Below are positions 48,480-56,834 of a DNA stretch of 64,000 nt, piece after piece; the stretch's first letter is position 1; each line of letters starts with the position of its first letter. Below the pieces are notes generated by a model, which was given only the letters and a program-made list of their open reading frames with translations, was not told the origin of the DNA and did not search any database. Origin of the DNA: Paenibacillus silvestris (GTDB lineage Bacteria > Bacillota > Bacilli > Paenibacillales > NBRC-103111); NCBI RefSeq assembly GCF_009882985.1, contig NZ_WTUZ01000022.1:905065-969064 (forward strand). The letters are read 5' to 3'. A program made the position numbers and the translations under genes.

Positions 48480-49319
48480 ATGATTGACATACAAGGGGTT
48501 AGCAAAACGTATATGGAGCGGGATAGCGGTACCTTTATGGCCATTGAGAACGTCTCCTTCTCCATCCGGAAAGGCGAGTTCGTTTCCATCTTGGGGCCGT
48601 CTGGCTGCGGAAAATCAACGCTGCTGAAATTGATTGCAGGGCTGGAGCAGACGGAAACGGGAAAGATTGAAGTGCTCGGGAAACCAATTCACGGACCGGG
48701 AACGGACCGAATCGTTGTTTTTCAAGAGCATACCTTATTTCCGTGGTTGACGGTGCTTGAGAATGTCTCTTTCGGATTAAAGCAGCGAGGGATGAAGAAA
48801 AAGGAGCGCTATGAGCGGGCGATGGAGCAGATCAAGCTGGTCCATCTCAGCAAATTCGCCGACCGCTACCCACATGAGCTATCCGGAGGCATGAAGCAGA
48901 GAGCAGCAATTGCCCGGGCACTCGTTATGGATCCTGACATTCTATTGATGGATGAGCCGTTTGCAGCACTTGATGAGCAGACCAGACTGCTCTTGCACAA
49001 AGAACTCGAGGAGATTTGGATGAAAACACGCAAAACGATACTCTTCATTACACATAACATTCGGGAAGCCGTTCTGCTATCCGATAGGGTGCTTGTCATG
49101 TCAACCCGACCGGGCAGGATTAAGAAAGAGTATGAGATTCAGGCAGCAAGGCCGCGAAATGCAACAGATTCGGTGCTCCATCATATCGAAGGACGCATCA
49201 TGGATACGTTGGCTGATGAGCTGGAGAAAGTGGTAAGGGAGGAGCATGGCGATGACTACCAGATTCAGAGGAGCAATCTTTCTCATCCTTCTGGTCATTT
49301 TATGGGAGATAGCATATAG
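48480..49319 (+). CDS. Sulfonate/nitrate/taurine-type ABC transporter ATPase
   Basis: 279 residues from the ATG at 48480, preceded by AGGGGGA; an ATG at 48444 overlapping the previous stop is an alternative. Walker A GPSGCGKST, Q-loop VFQEHTLFPW, signature LSGGMKQRAAIARA, Walker B ILLMDEPFAALDEQT and H-loop FITHNIREAVLL place it with SsuB/TauB/NrtD. The last 25 residues run into the start of the permease gene, an out-of-frame overlap of 68 bases, and look like an extended tail, perhaps created by loss of an earlier stop. Confidence 0.94.
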   Translation: MIDIQGVSKTYMERDSGTFMAIENVSFSIRKGEFVSILGPSGCGKSTLLKLIAGLEQTETGKIEVLGKPIHGPGTDRIVVFQEHTLFPWLTVLENVSFGLKQRGMKKKERYERAMEQIKLVHLSKFADRYPHELSGGMKQRAAIARALVMDPDILLMDEPFAALDEQTRLLLHKELEEIWMKTRKTILFITHNIREAVLLSDRVLVMSTRPGRIKKEYEIQAARPRNATDSVLHHIEGRIMDTLADELEKVVREEHGDDYQIQRSNLSHPSGHFMGDSI

Positions 49320-50016
49320 GGTATTCGATTGGGGATGGATGTTTCCCTCTGCTCAGCAGACAGCTCAAACCTTGTACGATGGCATCATTCACGGTCATCT
49401 GCTTGAAGCAGTTGGCGGCAGCCTTCGCCGTATTCTCATAGCATTTGTTCTCTCTTGCGTCATTGGAATGACTTTAGGAGTGATCTTTGCCCGAAATCGG
49501 TTGGTGGATGAGACCTTGGGCTTTCTGGTGGTCGCCTTGCAGACGATTCCAAGTATCGCTTGGCTGCCCTTCGCCATAATCTGGTTCGGTCTGAATGACT
49601 TTTCCGTCATATTTATTACGACCATTGGAGCAACATGGACGATGACAATCGCCACAAGGACTGGAATTAAGAACATTCCACCTCTGTATATCCAAGCGGC
49701 ACAAATGTACGGAACTGGCAGAGGACTTAAACTTTTCTATCAAGTGATGATTCCTGCTTCGGTTCCTCATCTGATCATGGGAATGAGAATGGCGTGGGCC
49801 TTCGCTTGGCGAGCACTCGTCTCTGCAGAGCTGATTGCACGTGGCATCGGACTCGGACAAATGCTGCAGGAAGGCCGCAATATCGGTGATACATCGCTTA
49901 TGCTGTGCATTGTGATTATCATTGCCGTCATTGGAACCTTATCTGACCGGTTTTTCTTCAAGCGTATGGAAGATCGGGTACTAATTAAATACGGCTTGAA
50001 TGGCACTAAAGCGTGA
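49252..50016 (+). CDS. Sulfonate/nitrate/taurine-type ABC transporter permease
   Basis: 254 residues from the ATG at 49252, nine bases after GGAGG; an ATG at 49246 is only slightly earlier. About six transmembrane helices; WEIAYRVFDWGWMFPSAQQTAQTL, ALQTIPSIAWLPFAIIWFGLND and YIQAAQMYGTGRGLKLFYQVMIPASVPHLIMGMRMAWAFAWRALVSAE are classic SsuC/TauC features. It overlaps the ATPase gene by 68 bases and precedes the binding protein by 27. Confidence 0.95.
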   Translation: MTTRFRGAIFLILLVILWEIAYRVFDWGWMFPSAQQTAQTLYDGIIHGHLLEAVGGSLRRILIAFVLSCVIGMTLGVIFARNRLVDETLGFLVVALQTIPSIAWLPFAIIWFGLNDFSVIFITTIGATWTMTIATRTGIKNIPPLYIQAAQMYGTGRGLKLFYQVMIPASVPHLIMGMRMAWAFAWRALVSAELIARGIGLGQMLQEGRNIGDTSLMLCIVIIIAVIGTLSDRFFFKRMEDRVLIKYGLNGTKA

Positions 50017-50043
50017 GTCTATGTACAAGAAAAGGGGTTTAAT

Positions 50044-51111
50044 ATGAAGAAATTTCGATCATTTTTACTCGTAGTGTTTCTGCTGACTACTTCTCTCCTA
50101 TCTGCCTGCGGCATAGGAGCTGCAGGTGGCAATAAGGAGCAGGCATCAGCAGCATCATCAAGTCAACCCGCAGAGCCTTCGACAGTGAAAATCGGTTTGC
50201 TCAAAAATGTGACCCACGCCCCAGCTTTCGTCGCGATAAAAAATGGCTATTTCCAAAAGCAATTTGGCAATAACATCAAGGTCGAGGTTGTTGGCTTCGA
50301 TAACGGCTCCGATTTCTCCACGGCCATGGCTACTGGCCAGATTGATATTGGCTTTGTGGGACCTAGTCCGGTGACCAACCAGTACGTTCGAAGCAAGAAT
50401 ATCAAAATTATATCTGGCTCCAATAATGGAGGTGCAGTGTTGGTTGCCAGGAACGACTCCGGCATTTCGAGTGTCAAGGATTTGGTGGGAAAGACAGCCG
50501 TCATTCCGACGAAAGGCAGCACCAATGAAATCTCCTTGCGTCTGCTGCTTGAGCAGGAGGGGGTGAAAGTTACAACCGATACTTCAGGTGTGCAATTAAT
50601 TACAATGGCACCGGCTGACACGCTCGTGGCGATGAAACAGAAGCAAGTTGATGTTGCATTGCTGCCAGAACCGTGGGGAACACAAATTGTAGGCGAAGGC
50701 ATTGGCAAGATCGTTGTTGATTGGAATAAAATACCGCCGAATGACGGCGATTATCCGCTAACCATTGTGGTGGCGAATGATAAATTCTTGAAGGAGCATC
50801 GCAACGAGGCGAAAGCAGCCATTCGTGCAAATAGCGAGGCAATCGAGTTTATTCAGAAAAATCCGGAAGAATCCTATAAATTAGTTAGCGATGAGTTAAA
50901 GGAATTGACAGGTAAGGGCTTGGCGCTGGAACTAATCAAGGCTGCATTAGATCATCTTAGACTGACAACGGATGTGGATAAAGCATCGCTGGAGACAATG
51001 GCCAAGGTTGCCATAGATGCAGGCTATATAAAGGGAATCGAGAAAAGCTCGCTGGATTTGAGCGATATGTTGGATTTGTCTTTGCTTCAGGAAGTGAAAA
51101 ACGGAAAATAA
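50044..51111 (+). CDS. Aliphatic sulfonate/nitrate-type ABC transporter binding lipoprotein
   Basis: 355 residues, lipobox LSAC (Cys22), then a Ser/Ala linker. NMT1/SsuA fold: VKIGLLKNVTHAPAFVAIKNGYFQKQFG, GQIDIGFVGPSPVTNQYVRS, SVKDLVGKTAVIPTKGSTNE, LLPEPWGTQI. Family members bind sulfonates, taurine, nitrate or thiamine precursor; GFVGPSP is also seen in sulfonate binders. With ATPase and permease upstream this completes the transporter. The following MBL hydrolase starts 28 bases later. Confidence 0.93.
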   Translation: MKKFRSFLLVVFLLTTSLLSACGIGAAGGNKEQASAASSSQPAEPSTVKIGLLKNVTHAPAFVAIKNGYFQKQFGNNIKVEVVGFDNGSDFSTAMATGQIDIGFVGPSPVTNQYVRSKNIKIISGSNNGGAVLVARNDSGISSVKDLVGKTAVIPTKGSTNEISLRLLLEQEGVKVTTDTSGVQLITMAPADTLVAMKQKQVDVALLPEPWGTQIVGEGIGKIVVDWNKIPPNDGDYPLTIVVANDKFLKEHRNEAKAAIRANSEAIEFIQKNPEESYKLVSDELKELTGKGLALELIKAALDHLRLTTDVDKASLETMAKVAIDAGYIKGIEKSSLDLSDMLDLSLLQEVKNGK

Positions 51112-51139
51112 TAAACCTTTAACGCAGGAGGAATTCAAC

Positions 51140-52060
51140 ATGCATATACAGCCACAGGTAAATCTTCAGCCCGAGTTTCATGAGGATATCAAAGTCATTT
51201 TGCTTGGAACAGGCTCTCCAAGAGCATTTTACGGCAGAGCTAAGCCCAGTGTGGCCGTACTTGCGGGTCATAAGGTATTTTTGGTCGATTGTGGCGGCGG
51301 TGTCGTAGATCAACTTATTAAAGCGGGGGTCATGCCCCAAAGGGTGTCCGATGTGCTGTTTACCCATCATCATTACGATCATAACAGCGGTTTTTTCGAT
51401 GTGTTTATTACAAGCTGGCGAACACACATTACTCCTGAGCGTGTATTTGAGGGACGTTCAACGCCGATGCATGTTTATGGTCCTGAGACAACCAAAGAAA
51501 TTATCGGTAAAATGCGGGAATCTTTCGAGTTCGATGTCAAGCTACGTGTCAGCTATAATTTGTCAGATGAAGCGGGGGCTCGGATCGAATATACCGAACG
51601 AAACGAGGGGGTTGTCTACGAGAAGGAAGGAATCAAGATTACGGCCTTTGAAGTGGATCACCGCCCAGTCTATCCTGCGGTCGCCTATAAATTTGAATAC
51701 AACGGGAAGTCCGTCGTTATTTCCGGGGATACGATTCCTGTAGCGAATATGTTGAAGTACAGTCAAGGTGTCGATCTCTTCATACACGAGGCGTATAACA
51801 AAGAATGGCTGGATACGCTGATTGAGCAATATCCGGCCTATGACAAAGCGCTTTCTAACCCAGCCAAATATCACACGACGACAGTGGAAGCTGCCGAAAT
51901 CGCCAAGCAAGCAGGTGTGAAGCATCTGGTGCTTACTCACCATATCCCGGCTCCGGAAGCTAATGAGGTTGCCGAGGAGGAATATATCAAAGGGATGCGG
52001 GATATCTATCAAGGGCTGATTACTGTAGGGCGCGACCTGATGTCCTTTCAGTTAGGCTAG
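51140..52060 (+). CDS. Metallo-beta-lactamase-fold hydrolase (arylsulfatase/RNase Z-like)
   Basis: 306 residues. The zinc motif HxHxDH is present at 76-81 (FTHHHYDHNSG); GDT near residue 195, a HEAYNKEW segment and the final VLTHHIPAP give the remaining ligands. This arrangement matches the RNase Z/AtsA group, which includes alkyl- and aryl-sulfatases as well as other phosphodiesterases. There is no signal peptide, so it acts in the cytoplasm. Its place right after a sulfonate-type transporter suggests that it cleaves the imported ester or sulfate; that is inference. AGGAGG precedes the ATG. Confidence 0.9.
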   Translation: MHIQPQVNLQPEFHEDIKVILLGTGSPRAFYGRAKPSVAVLAGHKVFLVDCGGGVVDQLIKAGVMPQRVSDVLFTHHHYDHNSGFFDVFITSWRTHITPERVFEGRSTPMHVYGPETTKEIIGKMRESFEFDVKLRVSYNLSDEAGARIEYTERNEGVVYEKEGIKITAFEVDHRPVYPAVAYKFEYNGKSVVISGDTIPVANMLKYSQGVDLFIHEAYNKEWLDTLIEQYPAYDKALSNPAKYHTTTVEAAEIAKQAGVKHLVLTHHIPAPEANEVAEEEYIKGMRDIYQGLITVGRDLMSFQLG

Positions 52061-52090
52061 AGCATAAGATCATAATGAACTCCTGGAGAA

Positions 52091-52125
52091 GCCAATCATA
52101 ATTTAACATGATTGGTTTTTTTGTT
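52091..52125 (+). terminator. Intrinsic terminator after MBL gene
   Basis: CCAATCAT / ATGATTGG stem, loop AATTTAAC, followed by TTTTTTTG. Confidence 0.85.
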
Positions 52126-52197
52126 TTTTACCTGAGCAGATAGTTAATGACTAAATGGATTGAAATGTCATGTAATATAACGCATTAATTGGAGTTA

Positions 52198-52230
52198 TAA
52201 ATATATGTTATGAAACATAACATATATTTA
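52198..52230. promoter_or_regulatory. Perfect inverted repeat (15-bp arms) upstream of moeA promoter
   Basis: TAAATATATGTTATG and CATAACATATATTTA are separated by AAA. The repeat ends at the base before the -35 box of the next promoter, about 52 bases upstream of the expected start site: a typical activator position, though a repressor site is also possible. Confidence 0.75.
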
Positions 52231-52259
52231 TTGAAAATCATCGTATTACGATATATATT
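52231..52259 (+). promoter_or_regulatory. Sigma-A promoter of moeA
   Basis: TTGAAA (52231-52236), 17-bp spacer, TATATT (52254-52259); start expected near 52266. Confidence 0.65.
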
Positions 52260-52300
52260 GGTAATAAACAGAGATAGAATTGGTGAAATGAGGGAGAGGA

Positions 52301-53539
52301 ATGGAAGCAAATAAGCAATCTAGAAGGGGGCTTGCCATAGCTGAAGCTGTGGAGCTGCTCTTGCAATATACCAAAAAGCAGCCTACAGAACATGTTTCGC
52401 TAATGAATTCAGTTGGGCGGGTTCTTGCTTTTGATTTTTACAGCCAGTTTCCGATTCCTTTTTTTCGTAAAGCTGCCATGGATGGTTATGCGGTCAATTT
52501 TGGCGATATTGAATATGCTAGCGTTGAGAATCCGGCTCTTTTACAAGTAACAGCTGAAATAAGGGCAGGGTCAGTAGAACTGCCGCTGGGACAGCATGCA
52601 TCCGTTCGCATTTATACAGGAGCTCCAGTCTCTAATCAATACGATACTGTCATTATGCAAGAAGCAGTTATCACGATGCCGGATGAAATTCCGTTCGCGA
52701 GGTTTCCATTTCCATCTGAACGAGGTAAACATATTGCAGAAATAGGAGAAGACATTCCCGCAGGGATCTGTGTAATCACGCAAGGGACCGTCATAAGCTC
52801 CAAAGAGATTGCGATACTAGCTTCATTCGGCATTCAAAATATGGAGGTCTTTCGTAAACCGATAGTAGCCGTCATCCCAATAGGGGACGAGTTACAGGTG
52901 CCTGGTGAAACATTAAGGCAATATCATTTATATGAATCAAATGGTTTTATGCTGGAAGCTAGATTGATAGAATCGGGAGCTGATTGCAAGCGATATCCCC
53001 CTGTACCTGATGATCCGATTTGCATAGGTCAGGCGATACAAGCGGCATTATTGGAAGCGGATTTCATCATAACGAGCGGAGGCGTTTCCGTAGGGAAATA
53101 TGATTACATTCTTCAAGTAATGGAGGATATGTCCGCGCTGCCGTTGTTTACAAAGGTACTAATGCGGCCAGGTGCGCCAACATCCGCTTTCCTAGTAAAG
53201 GATAAGTTGAGCATTCATTTATCCGGTAACCCATCGGCCTGCTTTGTTGGTTACGAGCTTTTTGTCAAACCAATGCTGCTGTTCAAGTCAGGCTGTAAGA
53301 CATATGGTAGTGAGCATATCGAAGCGATTCTTGATGCTGATGTGGGGAAGCCAAGTCCATATCCAAGATTTTTGCGTTCCTACGCTGAAATAAGAAAAGG
53401 AGTACTGTACGTGACACCGTTATCTAAAGATAGGTCAGGCAATATCGCGGCCTTTGCAAAAGCGAATGCCATGTGCCTGATTCCACCAGGCGGAAGTGGA
53501 GCTGCAAGAGGGCAGATTGTTCAAATGCAGTGGATCTAA
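52301..53539 (+). CDS. moeA: Molybdopterin molybdenumtransferase MoeA
   Basis: 412 residues. It inserts molybdate into adenylylated molybdopterin to form the molybdenum cofactor. Conserved parts are visible: RKAAMDGYAVN near residue 60, IYTGAPVSNQYDTVIMQE, the IITSGGVSVGKYDYI motif near 255-270 and the active-site HLSGNPSACFVGYELFVKPM. The C-terminal MoeA domain IV follows. It is a lone gene with its own promoter; no moaA, mobA or molybdate transporter is adjacent in this window, so other cofactor genes must lie elsewhere. A GAGGGAGAGG site precedes the ATG closely. Confidence 0.95.
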   Translation: MEANKQSRRGLAIAEAVELLLQYTKKQPTEHVSLMNSVGRVLAFDFYSQFPIPFFRKAAMDGYAVNFGDIEYASVENPALLQVTAEIRAGSVELPLGQHASVRIYTGAPVSNQYDTVIMQEAVITMPDEIPFARFPFPSERGKHIAEIGEDIPAGICVITQGTVISSKEIAILASFGIQNMEVFRKPIVAVIPIGDELQVPGETLRQYHLYESNGFMLEARLIESGADCKRYPPVPDDPICIGQAIQAALLEADFIITSGGVSVGKYDYILQVMEDMSALPLFTKVLMRPGAPTSAFLVKDKLSIHLSGNPSACFVGYELFVKPMLLFKSGCKTYGSEHIEAILDADVGKPSPYPRFLRSYAEIRKGVLYVTPLSKDRSGNIAAFAKANAMCLIPPGGSGAARGQIVQMQWI

Positions 53540-53637
53540 CGGTCTGAGTTGGTCAAATGGACTTGTTGAACGTAAATAACTATAATAAATAGCTATACAA
53601 ACAACCATATCATTCATTATGGTGAAAGGGGTATACG

Positions 53638-54156
53638 ATGATACAAAAAGCGACTTTTGCCGGTGGCTGCTTCTGGTGTATGGTGAGTCCATTTGAAGAT
53701 CAACCAGGCATTCATGGTATTGTGTCTGGCTATATGGGCGGTACCGTTGAGAATCCAACTTATGAACAAGTGAAGACTGGGGAAACCGGTCATTTGGAAG
53801 TTGTCGAAATTACGTTTGACTCGGCTATCTTCCCATATGAGAAACTGCTCGAGTTATATTGGCCTCAGATAGATCCTACCGATGATGAAGGACAGTACAT
53901 TGATCGCGGTAGCCAGTATCGTACAGCTATATTTTATTACAATGAAGAGCAGCATGAGCTTGCTCTACAATCGAAAGCTGAGCTCGGGCAAAGCGGACGT
54001 TTTGATAAGCCGATAGTAACGGAGATTAGGCCAGCAGCTACTTTTTTTCCAGCAGAAGAGTACCACCAGAATTACCACACCAAAAACCCAAAGGCATATA
54101 AAGAAGAGCGGATTTCCTCTGGTCGCGATGCTTTTGGTGAGAAATATTGGAAGTAA
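53638..54156 (+). CDS. msrA: Peptide-methionine (S)-S-oxide reductase MsrA
   Basis: 172 residues. The active-site motif GCFWC is at residues 10-14, with catalytic Cys11; GYMGGTVENPTYEQVKTGETGHLEVVEI and DRGSQYRTAIFYY are conserved family segments. It repairs the S-epimer of oxidised methionine in proteins with thioredoxin as the reductant. MsrB is not fused and not adjacent. GGTGAAAGGGG precedes the ATG, and a terminator follows. Confidence 0.97.
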   Translation: MIQKATFAGGCFWCMVSPFEDQPGIHGIVSGYMGGTVENPTYEQVKTGETGHLEVVEITFDSAIFPYEKLLELYWPQIDPTDDEGQYIDRGSQYRTAIFYYNEEQHELALQSKAELGQSGRFDKPIVTEIRPAATFFPAEEYHQNYHTKNPKAYKEERISSGRDAFGEKYWK

Positions 54157-54165
54157 TAAGTAGAG

Positions 54166-54200
54166 AAAGCAGGGGCCTATCTGGGTGCCCTGCTTTTTTT
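54166..54200 (+). terminator. Intrinsic terminator after msrA
   Basis: AAGCAGGG / CCCTGCTT stem and a run of T. Confidence 0.85.
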
Positions 54201-54294
54201 GAATAACGAGTTAGCGGAATTTCACTTGCAGAAATCGGACAACCCTAAGTAAAATATGGTAGTAACTTTATTACGTACTTATGGGAGGAAAGCA

Positions 54295-55095
54295 ATGCGT
54301 ATTCGCAATGACCGATTTCCTGGCGGGGTTCACAAAGCCCTGACCCTTAGTTATGATGACGGAAGAATACATGACCGCAGACTCGTAGGGAAGTTAAATG
54401 AATACGGAATCAAAGGAACGTTCCACTTGAACAGTGGCTTTTTGGGCAAGGAAGGATATATTTCAGCGGAAGAAGCTGCTTCACTTTTCACAGGGCATGA
54501 GGTATCCGCGCATACGGTGGATCATCCATTTTTGGAGCAATCGCCGACGGACCAAATCGTCTCGGAAATCATAGACGACCGCAGAGCTTTGGAGTCGCTA
54601 GTTGGCTATCCCGTCAGGGGGATGAGTTACCCTTTTGGAACAAACAGTGATCGCGTAGTTTCGCTACTGCCTGCTCTTGGCATTGAATATGCGCGAACCG
54701 TAGCAAGTCACGGGAAATTTCAACTTCCGGACGATTTTCTAAGGTGGCATCCTACGTGTCATCATAAGCAGATGATGGAATACGGGGAGCAGTTTGCCAA
54801 ACTTGAACAAAGGCATACACGCATGGCACTGTTCTATGTATGGGGACATAGCTATGAATTTGAAAACGATAACAATTGGGATCTTATCGACCGTTTTGGT
54901 GAGATGATGGGCGGGCACGACAACATTTGGTACGCAACTAACACGGAGATCTTCACCTACTTACAGGCAGTAGAACAGCTGCGCTACTCGGTAGATCGTC
55001 ATCTTGTACATAATCCCACAGCGACCTCCGTTTGGATCAGTGTGGAAGGGGATTCCGTCGAAATTCCAGCGGGGCAAATTGTTAGGTTGAGCTGA
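54295..55095 (+). CDS. Polysaccharide deacetylase (NodB) family protein
   Basis: 266 residues from the ATG at 54295, preceded by GGGAGG; no signal peptide. The NodB motifs are partly visible: TLSYDDG (D21-D22, catalytic base and metal ligand) and SAHTVDH (H73-x3-H77, zinc ligands), then MSYPFG (motif 3). The C-terminal part LFYVWGHSYEFENDNNWDLIDRF fits motif 5-like content. It should hydrolyse N- or O-acetyl groups on a sugar; lack of a signal peptide suggests a cytoplasmic substrate or an unusual use. It stands alone, with a terminator before it. Confidence 0.88.
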   Translation: MRIRNDRFPGGVHKALTLSYDDGRIHDRRLVGKLNEYGIKGTFHLNSGFLGKEGYISAEEAASLFTGHEVSAHTVDHPFLEQSPTDQIVSEIIDDRRALESLVGYPVRGMSYPFGTNSDRVVSLLPALGIEYARTVASHGKFQLPDDFLRWHPTCHHKQMMEYGEQFAKLEQRHTRMALFYVWGHSYEFENDNNWDLIDRFGEMMGGHDNIWYATNTEIFTYLQAVEQLRYSVDRHLVHNPTATSVWISVEGDSVEIPAGQIVRLS

Positions 55096-55161
55096 GGGGT
55101 GTGTGCGATTCTTCCCATAATCAGGTATACTAAAGCCTACAGATGAAAAAGGGGGAATACG

Positions 55162-55461
55162 ATGTTTACGATTACAAGTTATACGGTTGAAGTAATCAAA
55201 GATCCGTTCGGTATTTTGACCGGACGCCGTTACGAATTTCTCATAGACATTGAAGTTGAGGAAGATGATGAACTTTACTCCGAAAGCGGATTGTATATTC
55301 GTGCGATCTATAACGTTGAAGAAGGCAAATCAGGTCTACTGAAATACGAACTTTATGAGAAAACGACGCAACTGTACCTCGATTTTGAACTTGAGGACGA
55401 TGAAGTCGCGGAAGTGGATGCATTTTGCAAAGCGCATGTGCTTGAAGCGGACGACGAGTAG
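55162..55461 (+). CDS. Small acidic protein, DUF6509-like
   Basis: 99 residues, rich in Glu and Asp (EVEEDDEL, FELEDDEVAEVDAF), no signal peptide or membrane segment. The pattern ITSYTVEVIKDPFGILTGRRYEFLIDIEVEEDDELYSESGLYIRAIY resembles what I recall as DUF6509 of Bacillales; I am not certain of the number. The alternating strands suggest a small beta-rich fold. AAAAAGGGGG precedes the ATG. Function unknown. Confidence 0.75.
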   Translation: MFTITSYTVEVIKDPFGILTGRRYEFLIDIEVEEDDELYSESGLYIRAIYNVEEGKSGLLKYELYEKTTQLYLDFELEDDEVAEVDAFCKAHVLEADDE

Positions 55462-55481
55462 AAGCCATAGAGTGAGTGAGG

Positions 55482-55521
55482 GGCTGTCTCGAGGGTCATT
55501 GGACCTTGGGACAGCCTTTTT
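55482..55521 (+). terminator. Intrinsic terminator
   Basis: GGCTGTC..GGTC pairs with GGACC..GGGACAGCC and is followed by TTTTT. Confidence 0.85.
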
Positions 55522-55525
55522 AATC

Positions 55526-56662
55526 TTAAGAATACTTCACAACCTTGTTTTTCCCGGTGGTTTTGGCCTTATACATGGCTTGGTCGGCTTGCTTGATAAG
55601 CTCTTCGGCGCTTAAGCCGTTCTTGTATTTGCTATAGCCAATGCTAGCGGTAACAATGGTCTCTTTCTCAATTCGGCTGCGAACGCGCTCCGCGAATGCC
55701 TCCATTTTGACACTAGGATCAGTAACCATCACGACCATCTCTTCCCCGCCGTAACGGCCTGCAATGCCGCATTCCTCAGCTTCATCCTTCATAATTTGCG
55801 CCACTTGCTTGAGCACGTCGTCGCCCATTTGGTGGCCTTTGGTATCATTTAACTTCTTGAAATTATCAATATCGCTGAACAAAATATAAACAGGAAGATG
55901 CCTTGCGACATACTGCGAAACTCGATTGTAGAAAAATTTGCGGTTATACAAGCGAGTTAGTCCATCCGTTATGGATGAATTATAGATAGCCTGCATGAGC
56001 TCAACGACACGATCAAACAGCATAATAAATAATAAAAAGTAGAAGACGATCGGTAAAATATTGCCCGCTAGGGTCAGCCAAATCTGATTATTTCCATACA
56101 TATACACATTGATTAAATGACAGCTTTGGATGAAGAAAAAGATCGTAAGCGCCCATTGATACTTCGTTTGTTGACCGATATAAGGAGGTATCATGTAAAA
56201 ACACAGAAAGATCAACACAAAAACATAAAGCTCAAGACCAATGTCTTGCAGCAATCGAACCTGCTGAATCGTCCCGTTGTACATTTGAGGCACACTAAAA
56301 TGAAGAATAGAGACAACGAATCCCATGATGATCAAACCATAGAAAAATATGTACTGTTTGCGGTGCGTTCGATTGTATAATTGATAAACTCCAAAATTCA
56401 AAAGTACGAATGAAACGATTTTCAGCATTAACAGCACGTATGCGGTTAAGCTTGTATCTAGCGCTGTGAGCAAGACGTATATCTTAAGCAGGTAATGAAT
56501 GCCAACGAATATAACGGAGAAGGTCATGGACATGTAGCCTTTTTTACGGCGATCAAGAAACAATCGAAGTGAAATGACGAACATGAGTGTCACAATGACT
56601 AATACGATAGCATCCGATAATAATGAAGCTAAATCACCGAACATGAGATCAACAGCTTTCAT
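55526..56662 (-). CDS. Membrane diguanylate cyclase (GGDEF domain)
   Basis: 378 residues from the ATG at 56662, with GGGGGA just upstream; a longer in-frame extension lacks a site. The first 200 residues contain about six transmembrane helices, an integral sensor with no named family. The GGDEF domain occupies the last 165 residues: DGLTRLYNRKFF, FSDIDNFKKLNDTKGHQMGDDVLK, and the signature GGEEM in place of GGDEF, which is compatible with catalysis. It should make cyclic-di-GMP from two GTP. There is no EAL domain. Convergent with the acidic protein gene. Confidence 0.93.
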   Translation of the reverse strand: MKAVDLMFGDLASLLSDAIVLVIVTLMFVISLRLFLDRRKKGYMSMTFSVIFVGIHYLLKIYVLLTALDTSLTAYVLLMLKIVSFVLLNFGVYQLYNRTHRKQYIFFYGLIIMGFVVSILHFSVPQMYNGTIQQVRLLQDIGLELYVFVLIFLCFYMIPPYIGQQTKYQWALTIFFFIQSCHLINVYMYGNNQIWLTLAGNILPIVFYFLLFIMLFDRVVELMQAIYNSSITDGLTRLYNRKFFYNRVSQYVARHLPVYILFSDIDNFKKLNDTKGHQMGDDVLKQVAQIMKDEAEECGIAGRYGGEEMVVMVTDPSVKMEAFAERVRSRIEKETIVTASIGYSKYKNGLSAEELIKQADQAMYKAKTTGKNKVVKYS

Positions 56663-56834
56663 GCGTTCCCCCAAAACCCCTATTTTTCGACAAGATGTGA
56701 TTCTATTATAAAGGAAAATGGGAAAGAGGGATAGAATCGTTTCGAGTGGCATGAAGTTGTTCTCTTTTCTATTCGGCGCACACAAGTTACAATAAGAAGG
56801 TAAAGCTCAAGGCTTTGAGAGAGGGGCTCATGCA

